Shown piece by piece: positions 27,541 through 41,700 of a stretch of 64,000 bases of DNA. The notes under the pieces were generated by a model. That model searched no databases. It saw only the letters and a list, made by a program, of their open reading frames with translations, and was not told where the DNA came from. The stretch's first letter is position 1. Every line of letters starts with the position of its first letter. Origin of the DNA: Glandiceps talaboti (taxonomy: Eukaryota > Hemichordata > Enteropneusta > Spengelidae). Position numbers and translations under genes: made by a program. The DNA is taken from contig NC_135562.1 in NCBI RefSeq assembly GCF_964340395.1, forward strand, positions 22,672,173 through 22,736,172, written 5' to 3'.

Positions 27541-28973
27541 TAATAATAATCTTTATTTATACTGGATAGTTCTTTATATAAACACTTGTCTCCCAAGAAG
27601 TCCAGTGAGGGCCATCCCTCATGGGTTCAGTATTAATGCAGGAGGAAACCGGAGTACCCGGGGAAAACCTGTGTTTGGTAGAGTCAAACTGAATGACATT
27701 CTTCTTACAGCGTGGTAAATTTAATCGAATACTGAATGGGGTTCGAACCCCAACCGCAGTGGTAAGAGGCAAGTGAATTAACCACTCGGCCACCAACAAC
27801 CCGATAGTCTCAACAAAACTCAACTCAAGGGTTTCCAAAATACACCATAATTGTACTATAAGTGTGGGCAGTAACTTCATTGTTGGGTCAATTATCTATC
27901 CAGCCATGTTGTTATTTTAGACATCACCATTTCCTGGTTTCATCTATGCAATATACGCCACCATTTGGCTGTTGCTAGGGGCGTGGTCTTGTTGATAGGT
28001 ACATTTGCATATATTTTTTGAATCTTTATTCATTTGCCTAACCATCCTTATTATTATCTTTATATTCATCATTTCACTGTTGCCAAGGGTGTGGTCATGG
28101 TTGCTAGGGCCAACTGTGTCAGTTGTGGGGGGGGGGGGGCCTAATCCCATAGAAAGGGTATATACATGTACGTATGTACCACAGTTTTGACCCCCCCCTT
28201 TTTTGACTCGTGTAAACTTTTGAGTCTTGATTTTTAAAGCATTATGTAGAGGTTAATGACCCACCTCTTTGATATACGACTTTTGACACCATATTTTGTA
28301 CAAGGTTGTTACCACGGGTTGTTTTCAGTCATCTTTTATTGACAGTAGGTGCCCCTCCCCCCGGCCCCTGGGAAGCCAATGAACTAGCGATGACTGAAGC
28401 ATGCACGTGTCACATCAAAGTGTATCAAAAGTTCAGATTTGACCCCTGTTTCTGGCTAAAATGTACACTTTTGACCCCTGTTTCTAGCTAAAAAGTAGAC
28501 TTTTGACCCATACTTTCTGAATTTTTGTAGAGTTTGTGATTGTAATTTTTGTCCACCAGGGTACATATGTACCCTACCCACCTGAGTACCTCCCCCACCC
28601 CCCCCCCCACCCTCTGGGACACCTGACTATATCTGAATGATCATTTACACACCCCCAGATGTATCCCCATTACATTTCAGCCCAATCTGCTGAGTATAGT
28701 TTTGGAATTAAAGACACATTGTTAGACCTGATTTGCATATCACTGATGGAGTCATCATGTCATGAACAATTCTCAATCTACACACTCGTAAGAATGTTCT
28801 GACCAAATTTCAAAACAATCTGCCAAGTGGTTTTGGAGTTTACATGTTTTACCAAAACACGTAAATCACGTGTTTTGACCCAAAAACGCACATCTATGAT
28901 GGGATCATTTTCCATCTACACACCAAAAGTAATATTCCCACCAAATACCAAAGACACTGGTCAGGCGGTTTGG

Positions 28974-29047
<74 letters not shown>

Positions 29048-29084
29048 CACACACACACACACGCACACACGCATGCACACACAG

Positions 29085-29127
<43 letters not shown>

Positions 29128-29705
29128 TACACACACACACATCTCCATGCCTATAGCACTACTGAACGTTTGAGTTCAGTTGTGCTAAAAACCTAAAGTA
29201 CTGTCGTAAAAATGCTATCACACTACGATTATTTAATAATACTAGACATACTTTAGTCTATTCACACATTTCAATCAACAGCGACCTTGAATTTGTGGGG
29301 GAAAAAACATTAAAACACGTTTAACTTACCCTGGTTTCTTATCCCAGATTGGTTGACACAAACCATCTTCTTCTTTCTCTATATTTAAATTACAGTTGGG
29401 AACACAGTAGCCATTCCCTGATTTAAAATTTTTACATGTATGACAGGTGGAGCTTCTTTCATCTTTGCATCCATACAGGCATTCCTTGTGACAAGGTTGA
29501 CAGTAGTTTGAACTATCAGCAAATGTGTTGCCGCTACAATTGCTGACACATTCCTTATCATCCATAATGTAGGGTTTATCAAGTGGACATTCAGACACAC
29601 AGTGAAACTATAAAGAATACATAGAAAACGTAAATTATGCATACATACATACATTACACAAAGATATATATAGTTATAGTTAGTTAGTTCTAGTTATCAT
29701 ATACA

Positions 29706-29773
<68 letters not shown>

Positions 29774-32700
29774 AAATATATATATATATATATAGTTAGT
29801 AGTTATATTTATTATATATAGTTTATATATATAGTTATAGCTATAGTTATCATATAGTCTATATATATAGTTATAGTTAGTTATAATTATATTTATTATA
29901 TATAGTTTATATGTATGTAGTTATAGTTATAGTCATTATATATAGTTTAATTATATAGTTATAATATAGATAGTCATCGTAGATACAAATTGATACTGGA
30001 GTCAGTACAAAACAAAACTGTTAGAAAGTATTAAGTGCAGATTGCTATATCTATAATATAATATTTGTACATTATCAGAATACAAGTAGAAGAGTTCTCC
30101 TCTATAGCCTGGAAAGTTTTTGTGGGTTCATTTTTGTGTCCCTCATCATATTCCTCTCATTGATTTCTTTCTGGAAGAAAGATACTCTCTGCAGCATTTA
30201 TTTATTTATAGCTGTTTTATGTTGTTCTGTTTCCACATATTCTAGGATTGCATACATTCTGAATAGGACAAACATATAGTGTCACATTCCATGTTTTGGA
30301 TTATTTTATTCAAAAGATTTGTGATGTCGTTTATACACATTTTGAAAACAAAGTGTACATTTCCACAAACAGCCGCAATTATGTATTTTTATCAAATGAT
30401 GTATCCATTCATTGGCCTCAGATCTATATTTACAGAATAAATAGTTACCAACTTTAGATTTGTTTACAAATTACGTCACTGTACTGTCATCGGTGTCGCT
30501 TATATCAGTATACACATGTTGACTGATTGCAAGGGTGACAGCATACCTGCCCTCAGGTTTGACTTTGACCATATACGTAAAATATCACGTAACCAATGTG
30601 TAGCCCATCCCTCAAAACCAATTTAAGGACAATTGCATCATATACTCATAGCTCTTCCAGACACCAAGATATACAGCATTAAAGTATTCCAGAATTATTC
30701 AAGATATCAAATCTGTTGATGAGCTAACATCATTTTGTTGACCTGGTAATTTCATTTGAGTAATTAATTTCAAAGCAACTTCCAATATATTTTTGTCATT
30801 ATCTTTCTATTATGACCCTTTTTTGTAGCATATAACATTATCTTTAATTGTAATTATTGTAATGAGAATAATTATAATTAAGATGCCTTTTGGAACAAAC
30901 ATGATGCTGTACATGTGAAAGGTGTACCGCGTTTCATTTCTCTGTGTTGGAGCCGAGTATTGAGAAATTATTGTCAGGGATGTGGTGGTTAGAGTCTTTA
31001 CTGTGTTCTTGTATTGCTGTGATGGGTGATGGTAATAATTGTAATGTTTCGGTGATTTGTTGATAAAAACTGAAAATTAACATGATCTTAAATTTTGACT
31101 ATGACCTTGACCTTGGATCAAAAAGATTATGTGTTCAGTGAGTTGCCCTTCCCCTAAAACCCATGTATTGACACTTCGGTCAAATCTATAGCACTTTGGA
31201 ACCTTAAGATCTTCAGTATTGTCATATTTTTCATAATTGCAGATCTTGATATATCAGTTGTCTTGGTAACAGGATTTTGTAATAAAGCATCTCCAAAGAG
31301 GCTATTACTGTATTTTTCCTGAAAGACGATATCATTTGCTGGTTTTCAGCTGTAACAACTATGCCTGATGTTAGTTATAGAAAACTTTTAGTTTTAACAA
31401 AATTATAGAAAAAAAAAGATGACCTTGAATTTTGACTATGGCTTTGACCTTTGGTCGTAAAGGTCATATGATCAATGAGTTGCCCGTCTCCCCAAACATA
31501 TATACAGTTGATTATGATTATAGCACTTTTGGAGCCTGAGATATGATGTTTTTAAACGTTTAGCATCATTCAAAATTATGTCACCGTTACCATGGAAACT
31601 GCCTCCTGTGAGTTTGCGCAAGAGAATCCAGAGGGGCAACATCAGTTTTCTGATGGCCCAGATATTACTTTAACCAAATATGATGTCAAAAATTGTATTT
31701 CAAACCATGTAAGGTAACTCTTGTTTTAAGCCACTTTTTGGACCTTGGATTTGACTTTAATAGTACTGTTATTTCATATAATGTAAACCTAGTGCAATAA
31801 ACGCTGTGGAATTTGAAACGTGTGGAATGTGAGATTGAGAGTACTTGGCATCCTAGGACACTTGTGAGTACATCATTGTAAGTTGGTAAACAATGTCAGT
31901 TACGACATGCTGTATATTGCTGTATTTCTATTCTAATTGGTTATATCTGAAATACTTGCAATGATACAGTCCAACTGCAGTCCGCAGTCTTAATGAATCA
32001 ATTTAAGTTCTCTATTGACGCATCAATTTCGTGTTAGGAGTCCTCTACAGAATATTGTTTTTGTAAATTTTTCATTACACGCAAAATCAATGCACATTTC
32101 ATTATATATGTATCAGTATATATATGTGAAACATGTTCATCATCAAGTGGACTCCATTGTGTCTTTGAAAAGAAAATATTTACATGTGTACACACACATA
32201 CATACTCGTGCATACACACACACACACACACATACATACACACACACACAAATGTACGGTTGCAAGTGTTCTCATATGCATGCACACTAACAACTACTTT
32301 TTTACAGCCCTGAACGTTTTGCAATAAGTAACAAGTCTTCATGGCAGACATACACCCAAAAAAGTATTTCTTGCAGTGACTAGTCCCCAAAAAAGTATTT
32401 CTTGCGGTGACTACAAGTTCTTTAGTTTGTACATTATGTTGAAGGCTTTCGGTTCAAAAAGGACAACAACTATGGCATATGGCCTTTATTTACCCTTTCA
32501 CCACCGATTCCCTCAATTGAGGGAACGCGCTAGGGCGCCCATCGATTCCCTCAATTGAGAGAATGTCAAAGTTTATTCACCTACCTCGCCGTTATGCCGT
32601 TTAACGGCAGTTATTGCTGCAAAAATTGCTGCCATTACTAGTTCCACACATGCGTATTAGCCTTGTTTATCTACACTGTCATTTTGAAAGCATGACAGTG

Positions 32701-35700
32701 AACAATGTCTGGAGTACGATCCAAATGACGAGCGATCGTAATTTTATGTGCATTTTGTGACCACAAAATCGAATTTTAACATGGCGGAAGTAATTAATGG
32801 CTCTCATAACATGGTCTACGATATATATTATGTCACTATCTTTGGATATTTCGACAGAATTTGACTCTAAATACATCGTTGAATACAAGTATTTAGCTAT
32901 GGGAACACATTGTACTTACTTGTGTGTGAGCATCAAATTCCCGCTAAAGGCCGTGTGAGCTGCTGGTGGCAGTTTATGGTTGAAAATTTGAAAGTCGTTC
33001 AAATTTACGCAATCTTGTGACCGTGCCGACGCCCATGCTAACGTTCTGGGGTAATTTTTGGCTATATCATGGATTATTTGGGTTTTATTTCTTTTTGTTA
33101 TACAGCTCAGTGTGTAGAGGTCAGTGGAGGGAAACTTACGCCTTGATATTGGCAATTTTCCGATCGGATTTTCTATGTGAGTTTTTCAATGTAAAATTAA
33201 AATTTCAGCATCGCCGAAGCAAAATCTGTCTCCCCTAACATTGTTTGCAATGTAAATAAAGGTGCTGTTCTTGGAAATTTCCACTCAATTTTGACTATGA
33301 ATACGATGTTTTGTACAAGGAGATGGCTGCGTGAACTCAATACAGTATATGGAAGGATCATATTATTGCAACGTAACTTCAAAGTCCCGACTGCATATTT
33401 CCTTTTGTGGGTAAGCATGTCAGCAAAAAGCGTCACCTTGGCGTCCCGATTCGGACTCGTATACTACCAACTTGTGGGCATTTTTTACTGATTTTGAGCA
33501 TAAATTTGGTGATAATTTTTTGTTGTTCTATTAAATAATGATATATAATTACACAAACTGATTTTTCAGAAGGTATTGGGGTGAAAACTTCAGATATTTT
33601 TGTCCCTTTCATTGCTGGTGCAGGGTCAACTATTGTGTCGTTATCGAATTAGTGAGCTGTTAATTATTTTCGTTCAAATTTAATACGACTGAAAATAACA
33701 TTTTCTGACAAATTTTCGCCGATTTTGACCATTAAATCAGTATATAGAAGTTTTGTAGGAACATAAATTTTGGTATTTTGAATTTTGTTTGTAATATAAA
33801 TATTTTGTTTATTTGTGATATGTCAATAAATAAACAACCTATGTTTGTTTTATTAATATTTTATCACTTTAATCCATATTTTGATTGAGTGTGTGATATT
33901 TGAATGTATGTATTTGCAACTGTGATGTAGAAAATTTATTTTCCATTCAAATGATACCTTATTTTTCAAAAATAAGCAACTCTAGTATCAGTTTGATTAC
34001 ATAACACTTACTCTCACATTATGTTAGTGACGGGACTGGTGGAGAACAAACAATCCCATGAGGCCAGTGGTGGTGAAAGGGTTAAGGCAATCAAAAAGAT
34101 ACACTGACAACACCTGAAAGGGTTGTTCATTTCTTATCTATTATGTGTAGATCCTTAATATCTATATTATCTTTACATGACGGTTTCCCTATTAGCCGTT
34201 CAAGTGCTACAAACTCGACTTGACGAGCCAGCAAGTCTGGTATAATAAACATTGTTTGCATCTCTAAAGCTGTTTGTAATGTCACTGATAATAGGTCAAT
34301 AAAACTGATAACAACTGATATAACATTGAGCTTAGCTTTGCCTAATATGATTTACTCCTTGAAAATAATCTTGCGCTGTGAACTACACTTTTGAATTACA
34401 GTGATCATGGAAAGAGAACAAAAGTTGCACAATAAAATATGTCACTTGTTCTTTGTTAAAATAAAGATAGTGGGATTTTGACAAATAGAAATTAGCTCAA
34501 AATTTCGGGAATTTGTTTCAGTGTTGAAATGCCCGAAAGTAGTACTAGCGAGCAAGAGAAACATTTACAAATGTTGACTTGGTGTTAGGTAAGAGTGCAT
34601 TATCACATTTGTAAATATTGGAAACACACATTAGTTAGTGATAAGAAAGATATGAAACCCCACTTGCTTGCATGGTTAATAGGAAAATCCCGTAAAGATG
34701 ATTTCAAAATACAAAGACATAGCTATTTGACCCTGAAGATGAAGGTCAAGGTCAAAAGTCAGTGTGTCATTAGAAAGCTCATGATTGATAACCATGACGA
34801 AGGTACTTGAATAGGGTCTCTATCTGTTAAGCATCAAGAGAAATCGGCCAAAATGTGAATATTTTATGACAAATATGGCTGCCATTTTACTGTTATCGTG
34901 GGGGTTGTGAAACAAAGTGATGTGTATATGCAGACTATAGCATCTGACATTTGTACAAGGTTTGGTTGAAATCAGTCCATGCATAACCACAATGAAGGCA
35001 CTAGAATAGGGTCTCTATTCTGTTTAGCATCAATGGTTATCGGCCAAAATGTGAATATTTATGACAAATATGGCCACCATTTTGCTGTTGTCGTGAGGGT
35101 TGTAAAACCAAGTGACGTGCATATGCCCTCTAGAACATCTGACATTTGTACCAGGTTTGGTTGAAATCAGCTCATGCATATTGGAGATACAGGTGGACAC
35201 AGAATGACAGAATGACGGTGAAGTTACATCTTACCGTATCATTCAGTCCTTGGTCTTTCATGGAAATTTTGTAATTTTTGCACTCAGAACACTGTGTTGC
35301 ATCACTCCCATAGCAACCACTTTGGCACTCGTTATTACACATTCGGCAGATATTTGCATCGTCTGCAGAATAGTTACCAGGGCACTTTGCAACACATCTG
35401 TTACCTAATTTCACATTCTTACAATCCACACAGTTGTCTGCATCAGGTCCTGTACAGCCTAGACACTCGGAGTGACACTTCTGACACATCTAAGGACAAC
35501 AGAATTGACAGAAATCCAGTTACTTAAAACAAATAAAAATGAGTTCAGAGGTCAAGTTGGGTATTCAAGTATAATGGAGTTTTAATATGTGGCACACGTA
35601 ATCAGGACAAAGCCAAGGTAGCATGTGGCTTTCGATATGAACTAAATGAATGAGTCAATGACGTCATGAGTAATGCCTATGACAGCTGACAGACAGACAG

Positions 35701-38700
35701 ATAGACCTTATTAGTCAATGATGTCATTCAAAAACCATAGAAACGACATACATGTACTATAGTTACCTAAAAATATAAAATGTTTACCTAAATACCAAAA
35801 ACAACAAACAAACATACTATGTTTTACTTAAATACCATATTAAACAAACAAACAAACATACGATGTTTACCTAAATACATCACAGAAACAAAAAAACAAA
35901 CAATCATATATATTACTTACCTGCATACCGTCATTTCCAGATAACTCAAAATAATTCTCAGGACAGAGCATCCCAGGCTGTATACACTGAAACTACAGGA
36001 AAATGAAATAGCCTAAATGATTATATAATATATGTCACATTGTCAACTCACCATGCAATTACACACACGTACGTATGAACGGACGTACAAATGTATGTAT
36101 ATGCACAAACAGACAGAGACAGATAGACAGACAGACAGATGGATGGACGGACAAACAGACAGACAGACAGACACAGACACACAGACAGACAGACAGAAAT
36201 CCTGTCTATAAGACTATTCATCACTTACTCTTTGATTATCTTGCAGTACTTTGTCACATGAGTTACAGCCGTTTGGGCCCATAATACTCTCTGGACCAGT
36301 GCAGCTGTAAGGAAAAGAAACATTATATATATTTAGCCCATCAGTAGATGTTTTAATGTGTTGATTAGGCAAATAGCCTGTGAGTTTGTTCTAGAATTAG
36401 CTGTGCTCTAATTAATGTACAGTTGGTAAATGAATGAATGAATGAAATGAAATTTAAATGCTGATAACATAATGATAATGGCAGGAAATAGGAAAAGACA
36501 GTCAAAGGAAAATAGTTATAAAATAGTAATATCACAGACAAGTAAGTTTCTTACTTGTAATATTACAAACTTTATTTGAAATGTAGACAAAGACAAGAAA
36601 ATAATATTAGAAATCGGGGAAATGAATGAGGAAAAACAATTTATCCCTCCTGCACTCTATGGTTTGATCATACAAAAATAAGTATAGTGTTTGTACTAAG
36701 AGAAGAATCAACAAATCCATCATTGTCACCACTGTCCTATTTACGACAACGTTAACGTCTGTAAAACCTCTCAAACCCATCAACACTACTGTCCTATTTA
36801 CAACAACATTAACATCTGTAAAACCTCTCAAACCCATCTACACTACTGTCCTATTTACAACAACGTTAACATCTGTAAAACCTCTCAAACCCATCTACAC
36901 TACTGTCCTATTTACGACAACATTAACGTCCATACAACCACTCAAACCCATCTACACTACTGTCCTATTTACGACAACATTAACATCTGTAAAACCTCTC
37001 AAACCCATCTACACTACTGTCCTATTTACAACAACGTTAACATCTGTAAAACCTCTCAAACCCATCTACACTACTGTCCTATTTACAACAACGTTAACAT
37101 CTGTAAAACCTCTCAAACCCATCTACACTACTGTCCTATTTACAACAACGTTAACATCTGTAAAACCTCTCAAACCCATCTACACTACTGTCCTATTTAC
37201 AACAACGTTAACATCTGTAAAACCTCTCAAACCCATCTACACTACTGTCCTATTTACAACAACGTTAACATCTGTAAAACCTCTCAAACCCATCTACACT
37301 ACTGTCCTATTTACAACAACGTTAACATCTGTAAAACCTCTCAAACCCATCTACACTACTGTCCTATTTACAACAACGTTAACATCTGTAAAACCTCTCA
37401 AACCCATCTACACTACTGTCCTATTTACAACAACGTTAACATCTGTAAAACCTCTCAAACCCATCTACACTACTGTCCTATTTACAACAACGTTAACATC
37501 TGTAAAACCTCTCAAACCCATCTACACTACTGTCCTATTTACAACAACGTTAACATCTGTAAAACCTCTCAAACCCATCTACACTACTGTCCTATTTACG
37601 ACAACATTAACGTCCATACAACCACTCAAACCCATCTACACTACTGTCCTACTTACGACAACATTAACATCTGTAAAACCTCTCAAACCCATCTACACTA
37701 CTGTCCTATTTACAACAACGTTAACATCTGTAAAACCTCTCAAACCCATCTACACTACTGTCCTATTTACAACAACGTTAACATCTGTAAAACCTCTCAA
37801 ACCCATCTACACTACTGTCCTATTTACGACAACATTAACGTCCATACAACCACTCAAACCCATCTACACTACTGTCCTATTTACGACAACATTAACATCT
37901 GTAAAACCTCTCAAACCCATCTACACTACTGTCCTATTTACAACAACGTTAACATCTGTAAAACCTCTCAAACCCATCTACACTACTGTCCTATTTACAA
38001 CAACATTAACATCTGTAAAACTTCTCAAACCCATCTACACTACTGTCCTATTTACAACAACGTTAACATCTGTAAAACCTCTCAAACCCATCTACACTAC
38101 TGTCCTATTTACAACAACGTTAACATCTGTAAAACCTCTCAAACCCATCTACACTACTGTCCTATTTACAACAACGTTAACATCTGTAAAACCTCTCAAA
38201 CCCATCTACACTACTGTCCTATTTACAACAACGTTAACATCTGTAAAACCTCTCAAACCCATCTACACTACTGTCCTATTTACAACAATGTTAACATCTG
38301 TAAAACCTCTCAAACCCATCTACACTACTGTCCTATTTACAACAACGTCAACGTCTGTAAAACCTCTCAAACCCATCTACACTACTGTCCTATTTACAAC
38401 AACGTTAACATCTGTAAAACCTCTCAAACCCATCTACACTACTGTCCTATTTACAACAACGTCAACGTCTGTAAAACCTCTCAAACCCATCTACACTACT
38501 GTCCTATTTACAACAACGTTAACATCTGTAAAACCTCTCAAACCCATCTACACTACTGTCCTATTTACAACAACGTTAACATCTGTAAAACCTCTCAAAC
38601 CCATCTACACTACTGTCCTATTTACAACAACGTCAACGTCTGTAAAACCTCTCAAACCCATCTACACTACTGTCCTATTTACAACAACGTTAACATCTGT

Positions 38701-41700
38701 AAAACCTCTCAAACCCATCTACACTACTGTCCTATTTACAACAACGTTAACATCTGTAAAACCTCTCAAACCCATCTACACTACTGTCCTATTTACGACA
38801 ACATTAACGTCCATACAACCACTCAAACCCATCTACACTACTGTCCTATTTACGACAACATTAACATCTGTAAAACCTCTCAAACCCATCTACACTACTG
38901 TCCTATTTACAACAACGTTAACATCTGTAAAACCTCTCAAACCCATCTACACTACTGTCCTATTTACAACAACGTTAACATCTGTAAAACCTCTCAAACC
39001 CATCTACACTACTGTCCTATTTACGACAACATTAACGTCCATACAACCACTCAAACCCATCTACACTACTGTCCTATTTACGACAACATTAACATCTGTA
39101 AAACCTCTCAAACCCATCTACACTACTGTCCTATTTACAACAACGTTAACATCTGTAAAACCTCTCAAACCCATCTACACTACTGTCCTATTTACAACAA
39201 CGTTAACATCTGTAAAACCTCTCAAACCCATCTACACTACTGTCCTATTTACAACAACGTTAACATCTGTAAAACCTCTCAAACCCATGAAAACTACTGT
39301 CCTATTTACAACAACGTTAACATCTGTAAAACCTCTCAAACCCATCTACACTACTGTCCTATTTACAACAACGTTAACATCTGTAAAACCTCTCAAACCC
39401 ATCTACACTACTGTCCTATTTACAACAACGTTAACATCTGTAAAACCTCTCAAACCCATCTACACTACTGTCCTATTTACAACAACGTTAACATCTGTAA
39501 AACCTCTCAAACCCATCTACACTACTGTCCTATTTACAACGTTAACATCTGTAAAACCTCTCAAACCCATCTACACTACTGTCCTATTTACAACAACGTT
39601 AACATCTGTAAAACCTCTCAAACCCATGAAAACTACTGTCCTATTTACAACAGCGTTAACATCTGTAAAACCTCTCAAACCCATCTACACTACTGTCCTA
39701 TTTACAACAACATTAACATCTGTAAAACCTCTCAAACCCATCTACACTACTGTCCTATTTACAACAACGTTAACATCTGTAAAACTTCTCAAACCCATCT
39801 ACACTACTGTCCTATTTACAACAACGTTAACATCTGTAAAACCTCTCAAACCCATCTACACTACTGTCCTATTTACAACAACGTTAACATCTGTAAAACC
39901 TCTCAAACCCATCTACACTACTGTCCTATTTACAACAACGTCAACGTCTGTAAAACCTCTCAAACCCATCTACACTACTGTCCTATTTACAACAACGTTA
40001 ACATCTGTAAAACCTCTCAAACCCATCTACACTACTGTCCTATTTACAACAACGTTAACATCTGTAAAACCTCTCAAACTCATCTACACTACTGTCCTAT
40101 TTACAACAACGTCAACATCTGTAAAACCTCTCAAACCCATCTACACTACTGTCCTATTTACAACAACGTCAACGTCTGTAAAACTTCTCAAACCCATCTA
40201 CACTACTGTCCTATTTACAACAACGTTAACGTCTGTAAAACCTCTCAAACCCATCTACACTACTGTCCTATTTACAACAACATTAACATCTGTAAAACCT
40301 CTCAAACCCATCTACATTACTGTCCTATTTACAACAACATTAACATCTGTAAAACCTCTCAAACCCATCTACACTACTGTCCTATTTACAACAACATTAA
40401 CATCTGTAAAACCTCTCAAACCCATCTACACTACTGTCCTATTTACAACAACGTTAACATCTGTAAAACCTCTCAAACCCATCTACACTACTGTCCTATT
40501 TACAACAACGTTAACATCTGTAAAACCTCTCAAACCCATCTACACTACTGTCCTATTTACAACAACGTTAACATCTGTAAAACCTCTCAAACCCATCTAC
40601 ACTACTGTCCTATTTACAACAACGTTAACATCTGTAAAACCTCTCAAACCCATCTACACTACTGTCCTATTTACAACAACGTTAACATCTGTAAAACCTC
40701 TCAAACCCATCTACACTACTGTCCTATTTACAACAACGTTAACATCTGTAAAACCTCTCAAACCCATCTACACTACTGTCCTATTTACAACAACGTTAAC
40801 ATCTGTAAAACCTCTCAAACCCATCTACACTACTGTCCTATTTACAACAACGTTAACATCTGTAAAACCTCTCAAACCCATCTACACTACTGTCCTATTT
40901 ACAACAACGTTAACGTCTGTAAAACCTCTCAAACCCATCGACATTACTGTCCTTTTTATGCTCCCTGAATATCATGACATATGAAGAATATTTTTTCGTG
41001 ACGTCAGGAGTAAAATATGCTGACGTACAAAAGTGTTGCACGTGACCTTTCTTGGGATGTCTAACTGTTATTATCAAAGTCAACCTTACCTTATCTGAGT
41101 CAGTAATCATGTATAAATATTATATAAAAATTGTCAATACATGTATCATAATAATGAATTACCCAATGTTTTCGCCTGATGTTTTGCAGTTGTCATGACA
41201 ATTCTGACACCTGTTCTCTTCATCTAGATATTTAATTGCTGGACATTCTGATTTGCAAAGGTCACCGTCTTGGACATGCTTGCAGGCTGTGCAGTTGTAT
41301 GGACCCTTTATAAAAATTCATACAAAAATACATTCAGATCAGATAATACATTTCATGGACAAACTGAACATTAGCATATTGAATAAAAGACTAAATTCAT
41401 TTTATAATCTCCACTAAAAAGTTACCAATTTAATTTTACACTTTTTCATTGAAATCACATTTTGTTAAAAAGATTTGCAACTAGACTGTGCAGACACCCT
41501 CAGTAAAGCAAAGACCATGCTATATACCAATCAAGCAAGCAGTTCACACACACACACACACACACACACACCATTTACAATTGTGATAAATTGGTTCCCT
41601 GACAATATTTGTGTACATAAGCATCAATAAACAAAAAATACACATGATCATACTCTGTCAATTACATCATTTTGCTATGCTAAATCACCTGTCACAATAT

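Noticed and set aside
27735-27806. A tRNA gene at the A-box/B-box pair
   Set aside because: The boxes are good, but there is no acceptor-stem pairing and a SINE body with an ATT tail follows, so it is a tRNA-derived SINE.
38288-40984. 898-codon open frame on +
   Set aside because: It is the 57-bp satellite read in a stop-free frame (19-residue repeat); the ATG is a single-base variant of a monomer, and it lies in an intron of the - strand receptor.
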